Assembly (NCBI GenBank): GCA_009760855.2
Contig: WPIO01000125.1
Coordinates: forward strand, 916,001 to 980,000
Reading direction: 5' to 3'
Origin: Cristatella mucedo
Taxonomy: Eukaryota; Bryozoa; Phylactolaemata; Cristatellidae
Length of the DNA stretch: 64,000 nucleotides
The position numbers and the translations under genes are program-made. Below are positions 1 through 9,899 of the stretch, one piece after another. The notes beneath the pieces are model-generated. The model searched no databases and was not told where the DNA came from. It was given only the letters and a program-made list of their open reading frames with translations. Numbering within the stretch: the first letter of the stretch is position 1; each line of letters opens with the position of its first letter.

Positions 1-149
1 ATGCTCGCATCCCCATAGTTAAGGAAATCATCTACGACGTTGGACCTATGGTAAGCAATCAAAGCATGTCCTAATGATCCACTTGTAGCTCAGTGGATGT
101 TTGCTTATGCTTTTTGAGGCATCGTCAGCCCAATTACGCCTATCTTATT

Positions 150-845
150 ATAATACTGATAATAATATACTTGATATAGCTCAGAGAGCTCAATCTCTTT
201 CTAGGTGCTTTGCATTTGTTGCAAAGAAAGCATGATTGAATGGTTAGGAGTAGCATGCTCAATAAACAACCAGAATGACATGGTAGGGGTGACATGCACA
301 GGGTCAGCATGCAAGTGTGGTTAGTGGCAGCATGCAACAGTGCCAGCACGGATAAGCACATAAAGGACGAATCACTGGGACCCACTAAATGCTGTCCTAA
401 ATAGGTGTTTTAAGTTCTTTTTAAATGTGGTCAAGTCAGGGGATGTCGGGATGCAAGTCGGGAGTGAGTTCCCGGCTTTGGGAGCATACGAACTAAAGGC
501 ACGGTCTCCAAACGATTTGAGGTTTGTACGAGGTATAGGTAAAAAGTTAGATTCCGAAAAGCTGTTAGTACTATGCTTAGCCTGGTGGGGGGGGGGTAGA
601 TCTGATAGGTAGGTTGGAGCCTAAAAATGAAGTGACCTAAAAGTGAGCAACAAAACCTTGAAGTCGATCCGTTGCTTGACTGGTAGTGCAGGTTGGCGAG
701 AAGTGGTGTGATGTGGAAACTGCTGCGCTCACAACAGGCAAGCTCAGCTGCAGAATTTTGCACCAGCTGTAAGCGCCTAATTGCACATGCTGGTAGACCA
801 GCAAGCAGTGAGTTACAGAAGTCAAGACGGGGTGTCCCAAATGCA
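150..845 (-). mobile_element. CR1/L2-like LINE (family A), 5'-truncated
   Basis: The reverse strand holds the C-terminal end of a reverse-transcriptase ORF (LLAGLPACAIRRLQLVQNSA) followed by the family 3' UTR. It ends in the stem-loop tail and AT-rich trinucleotides near 150. The ORF is broken by stops and frameshifts, so this is a dead fragment. It abuts a second copy in the opposite orientation at about 846. Confidence 0.8.
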
Positions 846-1178
846 TGCTCCCAAAGCCTGGAGCTCACTCCCGACTTGCGTCCCGACATCCCCCGACTTG
901 ACCACATTAAAAAAAAAACTAAAAACGCACATGTTAATGATAGCATTTAGTTGGTCCCTGTGATTCGTCCTATATGTGCTTAAGCATGCTGCCACTAACC
1001 ACACTTGCATGCTGACCCTGTCCATGTAACTTTTAACCATGTTATGCTTGTTGACATTGAGCATGCTATCGTTAACTGTTCTATCATGCTACTTTGCAGT
1101 AAACGTAAAGTGACTAGAAATAGATAGTTTTCCGAGGGAGCTGTATACTTGTATTATTATTATTATTATTATTATTAG
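846..1178 (+). mobile_element. LINE family A 3' UTR fragment
   Basis: The segment begins in the LINE C-terminal coding end (SLELTPDLRPDIP frame), continues through the 3' UTR with its GCATGCTGCCACTAACCA repeats, and ends in a degenerate stem-loop and (ATT)n at about 1155-1177. It is head-to-head with the preceding copy, giving two 3' tails pointing outwards. Confidence 0.75.
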
Positions 1179-1185
1179 CTAAAAA

Positions 1186-3140
1186 CCAGCTGAACTGTTC
1201 ATCTCGATAGGCTTTTCGAAGCCTTCATCAGCACTTTTTTGTCTGCTGAATTGATGGAAATGCCATTTCTGGTTGGTGCTGTTGACTTTCTTATGCAGCT
1301 TTTTTCCGAAATAAAATGCTCTGGCTCACCCTTGTTCACGTGGTCGGAAGATATAGCAACAGGTGTATCCATCACAGTGTTGCGATGCTGGTAACCAGAG
1401 CTGAGACCAGTGGCGCATACCCTGCAAACTTCGTGCGTTCTTGAATTCAATAATTTCTTTTCCTTACATGTGCAAGTAACGAATAGAGAGGTTCCAACAT
1501 GCCTTCGTGGTCAAGGCCGATGATCTGCCGGCGTGATGTAGAATACGTGATTTGGCGTTGATTCTTGCATGTCTTGCATCGTGGCACTGGTGTGGTGTCG
1601 GTCAGCAGCAGGACGACGTGCCTCATGCTTGCATCTGCCCTGAAATTCTCTTCTATGCCTAGCCAGAGCTTACCTTGCTACCTGCCTTTTGCTTGAGGAG
1701 TGGGTATGTGTAGGTTTTGATTGAAGCTTGTTTACTTGGTGCATTTCGCTTTGCTTGGTGCTCTGTGGTGCTAGTTCAGTTAATGGCTGTTCTTGTAATA
1801 TGCTAATGACAGAGTAGATAGATGTCGGCTATCATGGTATGCTTGCAATGTTGCCTATAGCAAGAAACTTGTCTGCTATATCTCGGTCTGGTTCATCGAT
1901 CTGGCAACGTATCTTTCCTAACGTACGTTTAAGCAAATCAGGCCTGCTTTGCTCTGGCCAGTCAAGTTTAGGTCTCGCCTGTGATCCCCTTCCTCTTTAT
2001 GTGTTAGCCAGCACTTGAGCGTGTTTGAAATTGGGAAACCCGTACTTTGTTCTGTAGACGAAGAAGGCCGACCCGGGGGCAGATAACGATCCTACGAAAG
2101 GCCTGACGGCAAAGCAGCTACGAGAGCAATTGAAAAATAGAAAGCAAGACGTCCGAAGCAAGAACGTACCTTTAAATCAGAAGTATGCGCTGCTGGAGAA
2201 GCTGTGACCAACCAACCATATATCTCCCCAGCAGATATGACCTTGCCTGTGTGGGGCTGGCTAAGGCAGCTTGAATGCATTGATAAATGTTAGAAGTCTG
2301 CCTATGCTGTATTGTTTAAACCATTTTCTCAATTTGAGGTCACCTTTTGAGCAAGGTATTTTTGGCCTGTCAAGTGTCAGTGGTAGCTTGCCACTGAATC
2401 GTCTGTTCGAACAACATTTTTATTTTATATCGCCAGCTGTCTCACCCGGGCTGCTATGTTTTAGCACGACTTGGAAATTAATTTCTCATTGTTCATTAAC
2501 TGTTACTAGAATGTTATCAGGCGGTGATTACTTGCACCGTGTCTCATCATGCATATGCATGGTTGTGCTAACTGTCAGACCATCAAGGGATGCATCAAGT
2601 TAGTGCATGCTGCTTAGTTTGTGATCTTTATGCTATATCAGGTTGCTGCATGCTGAAACAACTACTGCCAGCTTGGATGTCCCAAGTTATTGCTTATGCT
2701 TCCTTTTTTCTAAGCCAACCCAACCCGTGTGCCCTAGCTATTTTTTGAAAGAAATATACTTATTTATCCCGAAGCATTTTGCTTAATCAGCTGTAGCATT
2801 GTTGATACACTTTTTTGCAGCATATGGTTGAAATGGTGGGTGTTTAGGGCAGAACATACAAACAGCAGCATTCAGTGGCTTATTGACAGGCAGGAGTCGA
2901 GTAGTCCTTTTTTACTGCCTACATAAGTGAATCTGCTTGCTGACAATGCCTTGGTATTTTTGTGTTTTCATTTGAGCAAGGTGGATGCTTCAAGGGATTG
3001 GGCATCCCAAAGTATATGTAATAGCAAACTTGATAGTCTAATGAGAAAAATGCAAATATACCTTAACTAATTTTTAATGTAAATAGTGGTATTTATCTTG
3101 AGCCATCTTGGCCCTGCAGGGTAAGCTTAAATCGGATTCC
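1186..3140. other. No gene recognised; weak Penelope-like trace
   Basis: At 1199-1450 the minus strand has an 83-codon frame ending in a DNA segment with CTGATGA plus a short hairpin, vaguely like the 3' region of Penelope-like elements. This is a weak resemblance. From about 1450 to 3140 I see only unique AT-moderate DNA without convincing coding sequence. Confidence 0.2.
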
Positions 3141-3142
3141 GT

Positions 3143-3285
3143 TTAAACCAGTCTGGCTCAATAGGTAAGGCGGTTGCTTTTCACGATCGAGGTCTTGGAT
3201 TCGAAATCTGCGTTGAGTGATTCGTGCGTAAAGGCTCTTTTGTCGCTATACAAAAGAGGCTGTTAAATCAGCTAGTACTTTTTCG
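3143..3285 (+). mobile_element. tRNA-derived SINE (SINE-B)
   Basis: The head has an A-box-like GGCTCAATAGGTAAGG and a B-box-like TTGGATTCGAAATC. The tail reads GCTATACAAAAGAGGCTG and TTAAATCAGCTAGTA, shared with copies near 22.0, 34.5 and 53.2 kb. It is a typical Pol III SINE remnant. Confidence 0.7.
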
Positions 3286-3289
3286 CTTT

Positions 3290-3840
3290 CGAACATCTGC
3301 CTAATCCCTTAACGATCATGCCTAGATATTGACCTAAAATAAAGGCATGCGTCAAATTAACCATGTCGCAACGTTTTTTGCCTGAATTCACCTGTATAGT
3401 GAAATACGACGATGAAACAATGGGGAAATACTAGATACCATAGGGTCTTTATAAGTATGTGCAAGCTACTCCTTGAGATCAGGGCCAGATCCGATCTGGA
3501 CCTATGTCAAATCAAGGTCCTTCATGCTTGATAATCAAATGCCTTGTTCAACGGAGAAGCTACGGTCAAATAAGTAATCAAGCTAAACTGAAATCAAGCC
3601 AACATTCTTTCACGAGATTAGACCTTGGGGCTTGGACAGAGCCAGCTTGCTTCTGTTGCTGAAGATTGGTCATGTTAATCTGGCAAGCTCTCAACTACTG
3701 TCGAACAGGTGGAGCTAGTTAGGGATAATTGTCGGATCAGTGGTCATGCCATCATTTCTGAAACATCAGCAAGAGTTAAAAGCACACGTTCTCAACATTG
3801 GTTTCTCGGTTACTAATGGAGAAGCAAACCATGTACCCGT
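3290..3840. other. No feature seen
   Basis: Unique sequence downstream of the receptor gene. No coding exon, repeat or RNA gene was recognised. Confidence 0.3.
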
Positions 3841-3847
3841 GAGAACA

Positions 3848-3853
3848 TTTATT
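3848..3853 (-). other. Candidate polyadenylation signal AATAAA for the receptor gene
   Basis: The reverse strand reads AATAAA about 365 nt after the receptor stop codon at 4216. It is the first canonical hexamer I noticed there. Single hexamers are common by chance, so this is only a candidate. Confidence 0.35.
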
Positions 3854-4215
3854 TCACTGAATTGAAAGGACTGTTCATTACAGACAGTAGTCCGTGTATA
3901 CTAATTTGCTGGGCAACTGGCATAAAGTAAAAAATTGCTAATGCAGAGACGAGTTTTTCGGCTACTAAAGAATCAAGGTTGACTACAGTCGGCCTGGCTT
4001 CAAGAAACTTATTTGTGACCTCGTTCTTCAGTTTTCGGATCGAGCATTGTCTGCAGGTAATGCTGAGCTGACATCGATGACTGTACCGGTGACTGTACTG
4101 TGACGGTGCCGGTACTTCTTTCAGACTCCCTTACTGACAGCCAGAGCTGTGATTGCATGTTGTAGGTTCGTTGCTGCAATCTAAAACCGGGCGATAGTCA
4201 GTGGCTTAGATGCGG

Positions 4216-4644
4216 CTAAGCCTCAGTATGCTGAAGGGCATCACTAATGCTGATATAGTCTGTGAGGGGTGTCACTTCGTCTAAGCAGGCCGAGCAGCGA
4301 AAACCGGTTGTAGGCAGTGCAGTGTACTCAAGTCCTTCGTTGACACGAATGTAGTCAGATGGCAACGAGGAGGATTGGACGTTCGATACAGCATCCATCG
4401 TCGTGCAGTCAAGAAAGCTTTGAAAAGTGTGGTCTTCGCCAGAAAGAGAAGCATGGTCTGTGCCGTTGCATTTGTCTGAGAACGGGCTCGAACTCGTACA
4501 GCCACCGAGCACCCGCGACCTGTCACCCGAGCCGACACTATCACATCCCTGGCTGTCTGAGGCAAGTACGAGCAGCAGCAGTGATGCCTCATTTGGCAGG
4601 TATGTCAAAGCGGACTCGTCATCAATCAGTGGTGTTCCATAGTT
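4216..4644 (-). CDS. Receptor exon 16 (last): cytoplasmic tail with ITIM/ITSM-like tyrosines
   Basis: The acceptor is a pyrimidine-rich stretch ending GACTAG at 4645, entered in phase 0, and the reading runs 142 codons to TAG at 4216-4218. The product is Ser/Asp-rich and hydrophilic with no further membrane helix. Tyr98 (SDYIRV) and Tyr107 (LEYTAL) fit the ITIM pattern [ILVS]xYxx[ILV]; Tyr130 (TDYISI) fits the ITSM pattern TxYxx[VI]. Tyr2 (NYGTPL) and Tyr15 (TYLPN) are further candidate phosphosites. No YxxQ STAT3-type site is present. Such motifs recruit SH2 phosphatases or adaptors in immune and cytokine receptors (family knowledge); here this is inferred from motif only. Confidence 0.75.
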   Translation of the reverse strand, partial: NYGTPLIDDESALTYLPNEASLLLLVLASDSQGCDSVGSGDRSRVLGGCTSSSPFSDKCNGTDHASLSGEDHTFQSFLDCTTMDAVSNVQSSSLPSDYIRVNEGLEYTALPTTGFRCSACLDEVTPLTDYISISDALQHTEA

Positions 4645-4750
4645 CTAGTCAGATTAAAATGAGAAAGGCTGTACATATTGCCGACCAAGTAATAAAGTCG
4701 CATAGCCTAGGGTGCACACAGCGATCATATACCTGAATTTCGTTACCCAC

Positions 4751-4886
4751 CTGGCTTAGTATGAATTCTGATGGGCTAGTTCCCAATTCAGCTTGGGTTT
4801 GACCACCGAAGGTTGTATATACTTGTCCAGCTACGTCAGCACTGCTTTCGCTTTCTTGATGCTGACAGTCAGTTTGAAGAGGGGTG
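4751..4886 (-). CDS. Receptor exon 15: cytoplasmic tail
   Basis: A short exon of one base plus 45 codons, bounded by a pyrimidine-rich acceptor ending CTATAG and the donor CCAG|GTGGGT. It enters in phase 2 and leaves in phase 0, exactly matching exon 14 and exon 16. The peptide is acidic and Gln/Ser-rich with one tyrosine in VYTTF. It is too short to be noticed as an open frame alone; phase and splice sites make the case. The 106-nt intron to exon 16 is short. Confidence 0.7.
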
Positions 4887-5689
4887 CTATAGAATCATGA
4901 GAAATTGAATTCATACGTCACGCTCGTGGCACTGTGGGAAGCACGCCAGGCTGACGCCCCAGCATTTTACAACTATGCTATGCATTGAAAAAATACTGGA
5001 GGCCAATTGCCAAGGTAGATCACTTGACTTCCCATTGTGGTGACTTACCTACCGACTTTTGCTACTTTTTTATGTTAGCTTAGCCGGCGGTGATCAGCAA
5101 CGTTATTCAATAGCTTAAGACTAACTAGGTCGACAGTTGCAACTGGTCTCCACTTTCAATCGAGCCAAGAATTCGGTTTGGATGGTGGTTAGCGATTTTT
5201 ATAAGTCACTGTCATAAGGCCTGCCTGCCTACCTTCAGAGGTTGGGTGCGCTTTGGTTGGACTCTCAAGGCTTCTGGCCCAGACAGCCATCGGCTTGTCC
5301 AGACATAAAAATGTTGAGGGGTGATCCCTGTCCCTGGCTGCTTTAGTACGGCACCATAGTCCAACCAGATGAACATTGGTAGTAATGATAAATATTAATA
5401 GTAAGGTAGTATTTTAGCACCATAGGAGAACTGGAGCTGTTGATGATACTTCACTTCGCCCGATCAAGAAGCAAGTAAATTTACTAATGATCGTAACCAG
5501 CGAAATTGCAAAGCACATACACACAAAAGATCATTCACAAAAACTGGGCATATGCTGTGAGGAAGAGGTGGATATATTGCATCACTTCACACTTCAAATG
5601 TCGATAAGTCAGGGGCTGTAGTGATAAAGTCAGCATATTACAGGCTTTAGGATTATGGGAATTGATTGATTGATTATGGGAATTAGGAT

Positions 5690-5785
5690 GACTGATCGCA
5701 TGGTCTCCAAAAGGTTTGAGGTTGTTTAGACACAGCTCCACAGGCAGACTTGAGTGTGGAGCTGACTTCGTCAACTAGCAAAATA
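5690..5785 (-). mobile_element. Degenerate LINE family A scrap
   Basis: On the reverse strand this short stretch matches pieces of the family A 3' coding end (TCTCCAAAAGGTTTGAGGTT and GGCAGACTTGAGTGTGGAGC read on the plus strand). It lies inside the 2.9-kb intron between exons 14 and 15. Confidence 0.45.
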
Positions 5786-6289
5786 GTCATATTGTAGCAA
5801 GCTTTAAAGTACCCAGATACATTTAGTTATCATAGGGCATTGGAAAAGTCCTATTGCTATTATTATTATTACTATTATATTAAAACATGGTTCCCAGGTC
5901 TCTGCAGAGGCTATTGGAAAAGTGCTAACTGAGCTCACAGGATGGCAAGCCTTTTCATTTCCTGAGTGACGCTAGATTTAACCATAACTCATAGGTTAGT
6001 ACTGTCATGATTTACTTTGTGACAGCTGCAGTCGATATTGGTATGCAAGCAGCAAGGAAAAAAGAGTTTGAGGCATTGAAGGCAGGGAAGCATCAGCATG
6101 CATTTAGAGCTGAGTGCCGTCTGTCTGTATTGACATGACATCTAAGATGAAATCAAGCACAGGCTGGGGATCCAGTAGAGAAGGTTGACATGTTTTATGC
6201 CGGCGCCACACGTACGGCAGTGCTGTGTTGGTGCAGCGATGAGCTTTTTAAGCCGTAACTATGATTTACTTGCTCAGTCTATGTTAATT

Positions 6290-7400
6290 TAAGTGCTCAA
6301 CGAGCCTATTGAGCCGCTTTCTATGCCTGGTAGGCCCTCCATAGAAGCCTGCAAGCTACTAGCAAATGGCTGCTATTGTACACCAAGTCCTTCCTGAGCT
6401 CTTATCCACGTGCCTTGGCGTCACTGGCACTGCATTGCAATGGTTTTAGGTCCCATCTCGGTGGAAATTGCAGAGCAGTAATGTTTATGGGCAATAGTTA
6501 TTCGAGGTGCCTTTATATTATGCAGCACATCACAGATCTGTGGTTGGTTAACTTGTCTAAACTTTGTATACTCTCCCTCCTGCCGATGTAATCCCCCAAA
6601 AAAGACGTAGCTTTAATTTTTATATAGATGACACAATTGTAATTGAGCTTTGATCCTTCCTGTTGTTCAGCATGTCGAACTCTTTAAAATCACACACACA
6701 CAACTTGTATAGCAGACATTTGCACTTAGAGAGCAGCAAACTTTTTCAAATTGAATGATGATTAAACCAACTTGCTAGTTGTGGGGAAACCTAACACTAT
6801 TCGAAAATTGGAACATCTAACCATCAAAACTGGCTCTGGCAGTTAATTTCCTCTAGCCTCTGCACGCAATCTGGGCGCCCTGTTATGAAATGACCTTTCA
6901 CTTGATAGCGCCATTAGCTCCTGATTCAAGTCTGCCTTATTTCAGCTAGGTAACATTCAAAATTTGGGCCTGCTTAGACAGTTATACTCGACAGTGACAT
7001 CGACCTCAGGGCTTTGTCACTCACGTTTTGATTCCATCATTTTTTTGCTCCTGTATATCTATCGGAATTGCTTTTCAATCAGGCTAGGTACCATGCAAAC
7101 TGCTCTTCTGCCTCAAGTCTTATAGCTGGGGCCTCTAAGCAACCTCAAGTCGTTTGGAGACCATGTTTTCAGTATTAATGGTCCTAAAGCCCGGAACTCA
7201 CTTTCAATTGACACAACGACATTCCCAGGCATGACGACTTTAAAAAAGGGAGCTAAAAAACCCACCTGCTCCTCTAGCATTTTCTCCATCGGTCCAAAGA
7301 ACTGTCTTTTTGTACTCATGCATGCTGACACTCTTCACGTTATCACTAACCAATTGATGTGTTTTCTCTCCAGCATATATAAAGTGCATAGAATATAATT
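6290..7400 (+). mobile_element. Old LINE family A copy
   Basis: Decayed matches run colinearly: the LGITGTALQW region near 6415, the YADD region (now a frame reading like YIDDTIV) near 6625, the ACLD region near 6980, the C-terminal end at 7130-7270, and a short tail near 7395. Many stops and frameshifts show great age. It is antisense within the receptor intron 14. Confidence 0.6.
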
Positions 7401-7427
7401 AGGTGACGATGCAACACAAATGTCCGA

Positions 7428-7555
7428 TTGCTGGTTTGGCCCAATCGTTAAGGTGCCTCACCCCGACTACGGTAGGGGTGGGCTCGAGCCCTGGGGCTTA
7501 TTTGAAGTGCCTGAATAGTGATAAAGTTCTCTTATATATAATTATCCTAACCATC
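7428..7555 (+). mobile_element. tRNA-derived SINE-A
   Basis: The head GCTGGTTTGGCCCAATCGTT and B-box-like GGGCTCGAGCCCTGG match SINE-A copies at 28.35, 47.55 and 62.26 kb. The tail is diverged (GAAGTGCCTGAATAGTGATA). It sits just beyond the end of the LINE copy. Confidence 0.65.
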
Positions 7556-7791
7556 CGGCTTTCAGCGAGCAGGAGGGCTGAAGGGGACATTCCGACCAGC
7601 TCTGGCAGCTTCGAAGTGGCTCTCCAGGGGTGAAGGAACTAATGCCTGCCAGCTCCCTGACCCTCTTTATAAACCTGTTAGGCAGGGAGGGTTCGGAAAT
7701 AAGAAATAGAGCATTCAATATATAGAGTGGACCCGGGGTAGCTGATAGAGTCAGGGTTGGAGACACAGCAGCAGCAGAGCTGCACTCTTAC

Positions 7792-7939
7792 CAGCCATAC
7801 ACGTGGTGCACCTCGTGGGATGCATTCGGCTGCATGCTGCTGCTGTCTTGACTAGCAAAGGCGCTGTCTTTTGACGACCATCTCCGAAGACTGTTTGACT
7901 GCAGTTCAGCAGGTATCAGCGCAAACTCCGGGCACAAGC
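7792..7939 (-). CDS. Receptor exon 14: cytoplasmic region
   Basis: The acceptor TTCTCTTGTAG is followed by two bases completing a codon, 48 codons, then two bases before the donor G|GTAAGAG. The frame would hit a stop (TAA) inside the donor itself, so without splicing it would end after a Trp codon. The strong donor, with phase 2 matching exon 15, argues it continues. The product is Ser-rich and hydrophilic with LRRW basic-aromatic and HVYG segments, consistent with a cytosolic tail. A splice variant ending at this read-through stop would lack the tyrosine motifs of exon 16. Confidence 0.7.
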
Positions 7940-8175
7940 CTACAAGAGAACACACCAACTTGTTTAGGGCGAGTGTGCACAGTAGCTGTGGGCTGACGTC
8001 ACAAGTAAGTTGAGCAGAAGAAGACCGCTCGTGGCAGCAGTCGGTAGCAGACGAATTGCACACAATTACAAACATGCCATGATGGCTAAAGATAGACTCA
8101 AGCTACTTGTAATAATGACCACGTGCTTTTGAAAAACATCGTGGCAATAGTCAGGTTGCAAAAGAAAGCGCTCAC

Positions 8176-8742
8176 GTTTCTGATTTGCCTCCGATGGCGA
8201 TAGGTATTGTCGAAGGAACGACACGGGAGCCAGATTGCTGTGGCGTGTGTGGTTGCTTGGTGCTGCAATCTTGATTTTCGGTATCGTCAGGTTGCCTCGC
8301 CACGTTTTGCGATAAGTGCGGACTTTGCGGACACATCCTATCAGGCCGACGACCATGAGCAGTCCCGAAATCGCTCCGCCCAAGGCCACGCCGCTTTTCG
8401 CCGCAGTCGTCAGCCCAGGGGTTCGCAGCCTCACCTCGACGGGCCCGACAAGCCGAGGTCGCGGCAGCCCGTCATCGACAGTCCACGTCAGCGACGCGTA
8501 GTAGGTTTCTGCTTCGGCCACGTTGCTCGTAAAGCAATGACTCGTGGCGCTGCCGTCGAGACGTCGCTGCTCTAGGAGAAGTGACCGATCGCTCGACCAC
8601 AGGCTGACGTTGAGCGACACGACGAGGCCCAGAGCTGCTGCGACCCCGCACGACTGCGACATCGGCAGCCATTTCATGCACACCTGCTGACTGTCGGCGT
8701 ACGTCGGAGTGACCTTGGGCAGCGCCTGGCCGGCTGCGACCG
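8176..8742 (-). CDS. Receptor exon 13: last FN3 domain, transmembrane helix, Box1-like segment
   Basis: Acceptor AAATTTCAG, phase 1 in and out, 188 whole codons, donor AAAC|GTGAGC. Residues 8-109 read as an FN3 domain (VCMKWLP near the B strand, YYASLTW in the middle, PVEVRLRTPG at the end). Residues 116-137 are a clean hydrophobic helix (SGVALGGAISGLLMVVGLIG), followed by basic RKVRTYRK. Next comes WRGNLTIPKIKI: a Trp seven residues before a Pro with hydrophobics, resembling the juxtamembrane Box1 that binds JAK kinases in class I receptors. That similarity is suggestive only. The exon is GC-rich and unusually long compared with the others. Confidence 0.78.
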
Positions 8743-9023
8743 CTGAAATTTCACGCCGAGTCGTCGCAGCACGAGCGTGCACGCGCACGAGCGGCAGCCG
8801 GCAAGAGAAGAGAGGCACGCACGCGACGGCACCGAGAAGACGGACGAAGCAGAGGAAGCGAGCTGGGGCACGGCGCACGCTTGCTTGCTTGCAGGCGGGC
8901 GGGCGGTAAGCCGGAGATGGCCGCCAGGCGGGCCGGCCGCTAGGCACTGACACTGTTGCAGTGCAGCACTGCCGGACCGACTGGTGAAGCTGGAGTGTAA
9001 GCCTCAGCTGCCAAGCTGCCTAC

Positions 9024-9279
9024 CGTCGTCATCTTGTCGCAGAAAGCGGCAGTCAACTTCAAGTAGTCTGCTCATGGTGGTGCCGCCTCGCACGCGCTCC
9101 TCTGGCGGTGGCGGCGGTGATGAGACGATGGCCACGGCCAGAGCGCCGTCGCGGCACAGGCCGCCGTCGTTGCCGGCGCTCTGCAGCTTGGTGCTGCTCC
9201 ACGCAAACCGCTCCAGCGGCAGCCAGCCGCCGGCCTTGGCCATCAGCCACGGCCGCCTCATCGTGACAACAGAGTGCTC
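9024..9279 (-). CDS. Receptor exon 12: second half of FN3 domain 5
   Basis: Acceptor GGATTTCAG, phase 0 start, 85 codons plus one base, donor ACG|GTAGGC (phase 1). The segment LCRDGALAVAIVSSPPPPP resembles the F-G strands of an FN3 domain (alternating hydrophobics then a proline-rich edge). FAWSSTKLQ and GGWLPLERF supply aromatic core positions. The GC content is high and all frames are open for long stretches, so the splice sites decide the frame. The donor is identical to those of exons 2 and 8. Confidence 0.65.
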
Positions 9280-9434
9280 CTGAAATCCCAGCCCGACCCG
9301 ACACGACGCAAGCTTGCGGTTTCGCGGCTGCGCGAGCAAAAGGTCCCAGCGATGGCCGCGGGAGGCGGCGGCGTGATGCAGATGCGTGCGTGCGCAAGCC
9401 ACAGCCTTGGCGGCCGCGGCAGTGCCCGACTCAC

Positions 9435-9586
9435 TTGGCACCTGTCGGCTTTGCTGGAGCAGTGGAGCAGCATTGCTTCGATTGGCTGCTGCTGATCGGC
9501 GATCGGCTCGAGGAACCAGCTGACGTTGCACGGCTTGCCGGCAGCCGGCTCCCGACTCAGCATGGCGCCTCGAGGAAGCAGGGCGC
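9435..9586 (-). CDS. Receptor exon 11: first half of FN3 domain 5
   Basis: Acceptor with a pyrimidine run ending GTCGCAG, phase 1 start, 50 codons, donor CCAA|GTGAGT at phase 0. The core PCNVSWFLEPIADQQQPIEA fits FN3 strands B and C (Cys/Val/Trp, then Pro-Ile). Two further cysteines follow (LLHC, DRCQ). An upstream GC-rich frame at about 9700-9882 also looks FN3-like after the acceptor CATCTCAG, but I found no good donor joining it, so I left it out of the model. Confidence 0.6.
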
Positions 9587-9899
9587 CTGCGACGGCAACA
9601 GAGTCGCACGTCGGCGGATCTTCAGGGCGCGCCAGCGGCAGCGATGTGGGCAACAGTTGTGACACGCCCCCCCAGTCACAGCAGCGAGCCGCGAGCACAG
9701 TGAGGCCACGGCAAAGGCAAGCTCGGAGAGGGGCCCTCCCTCCGAGTCACTGCCCGGAGGCGGCGCCAGAACGCGCTCTCGAAGGTTCGAACGGATTTCT
9801 GGAAGTTGGCCACTAACTAATCTGGCCGAGAGCTTGAGCCGGCACTCTGGTGCCTCGAGCTGCCTGGCCTGCACTGTGCCTTCTGAGATGAGCTGCTAA

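Noticed and set aside
60-130. tRNA gene suggested by TAGCTCAGTGGA
   Set aside because: Only an A-box-like motif; no B-box or cloverleaf follows.
8207-9816. Plus-strand frames in the GC-rich part of the receptor gene
   Set aside because: Antisense shadows: composition keeps stops rare; splice sites, FN3 motifs and the transmembrane helix are on the minus strand.
9700-9882. Extra FN3-like exon between receptor exons 10 and 11
   Set aside because: Good acceptor and phase, but no convincing phase-1 donor; exon 10 joins exon 11 in phase without it. Could be an alternative exon.
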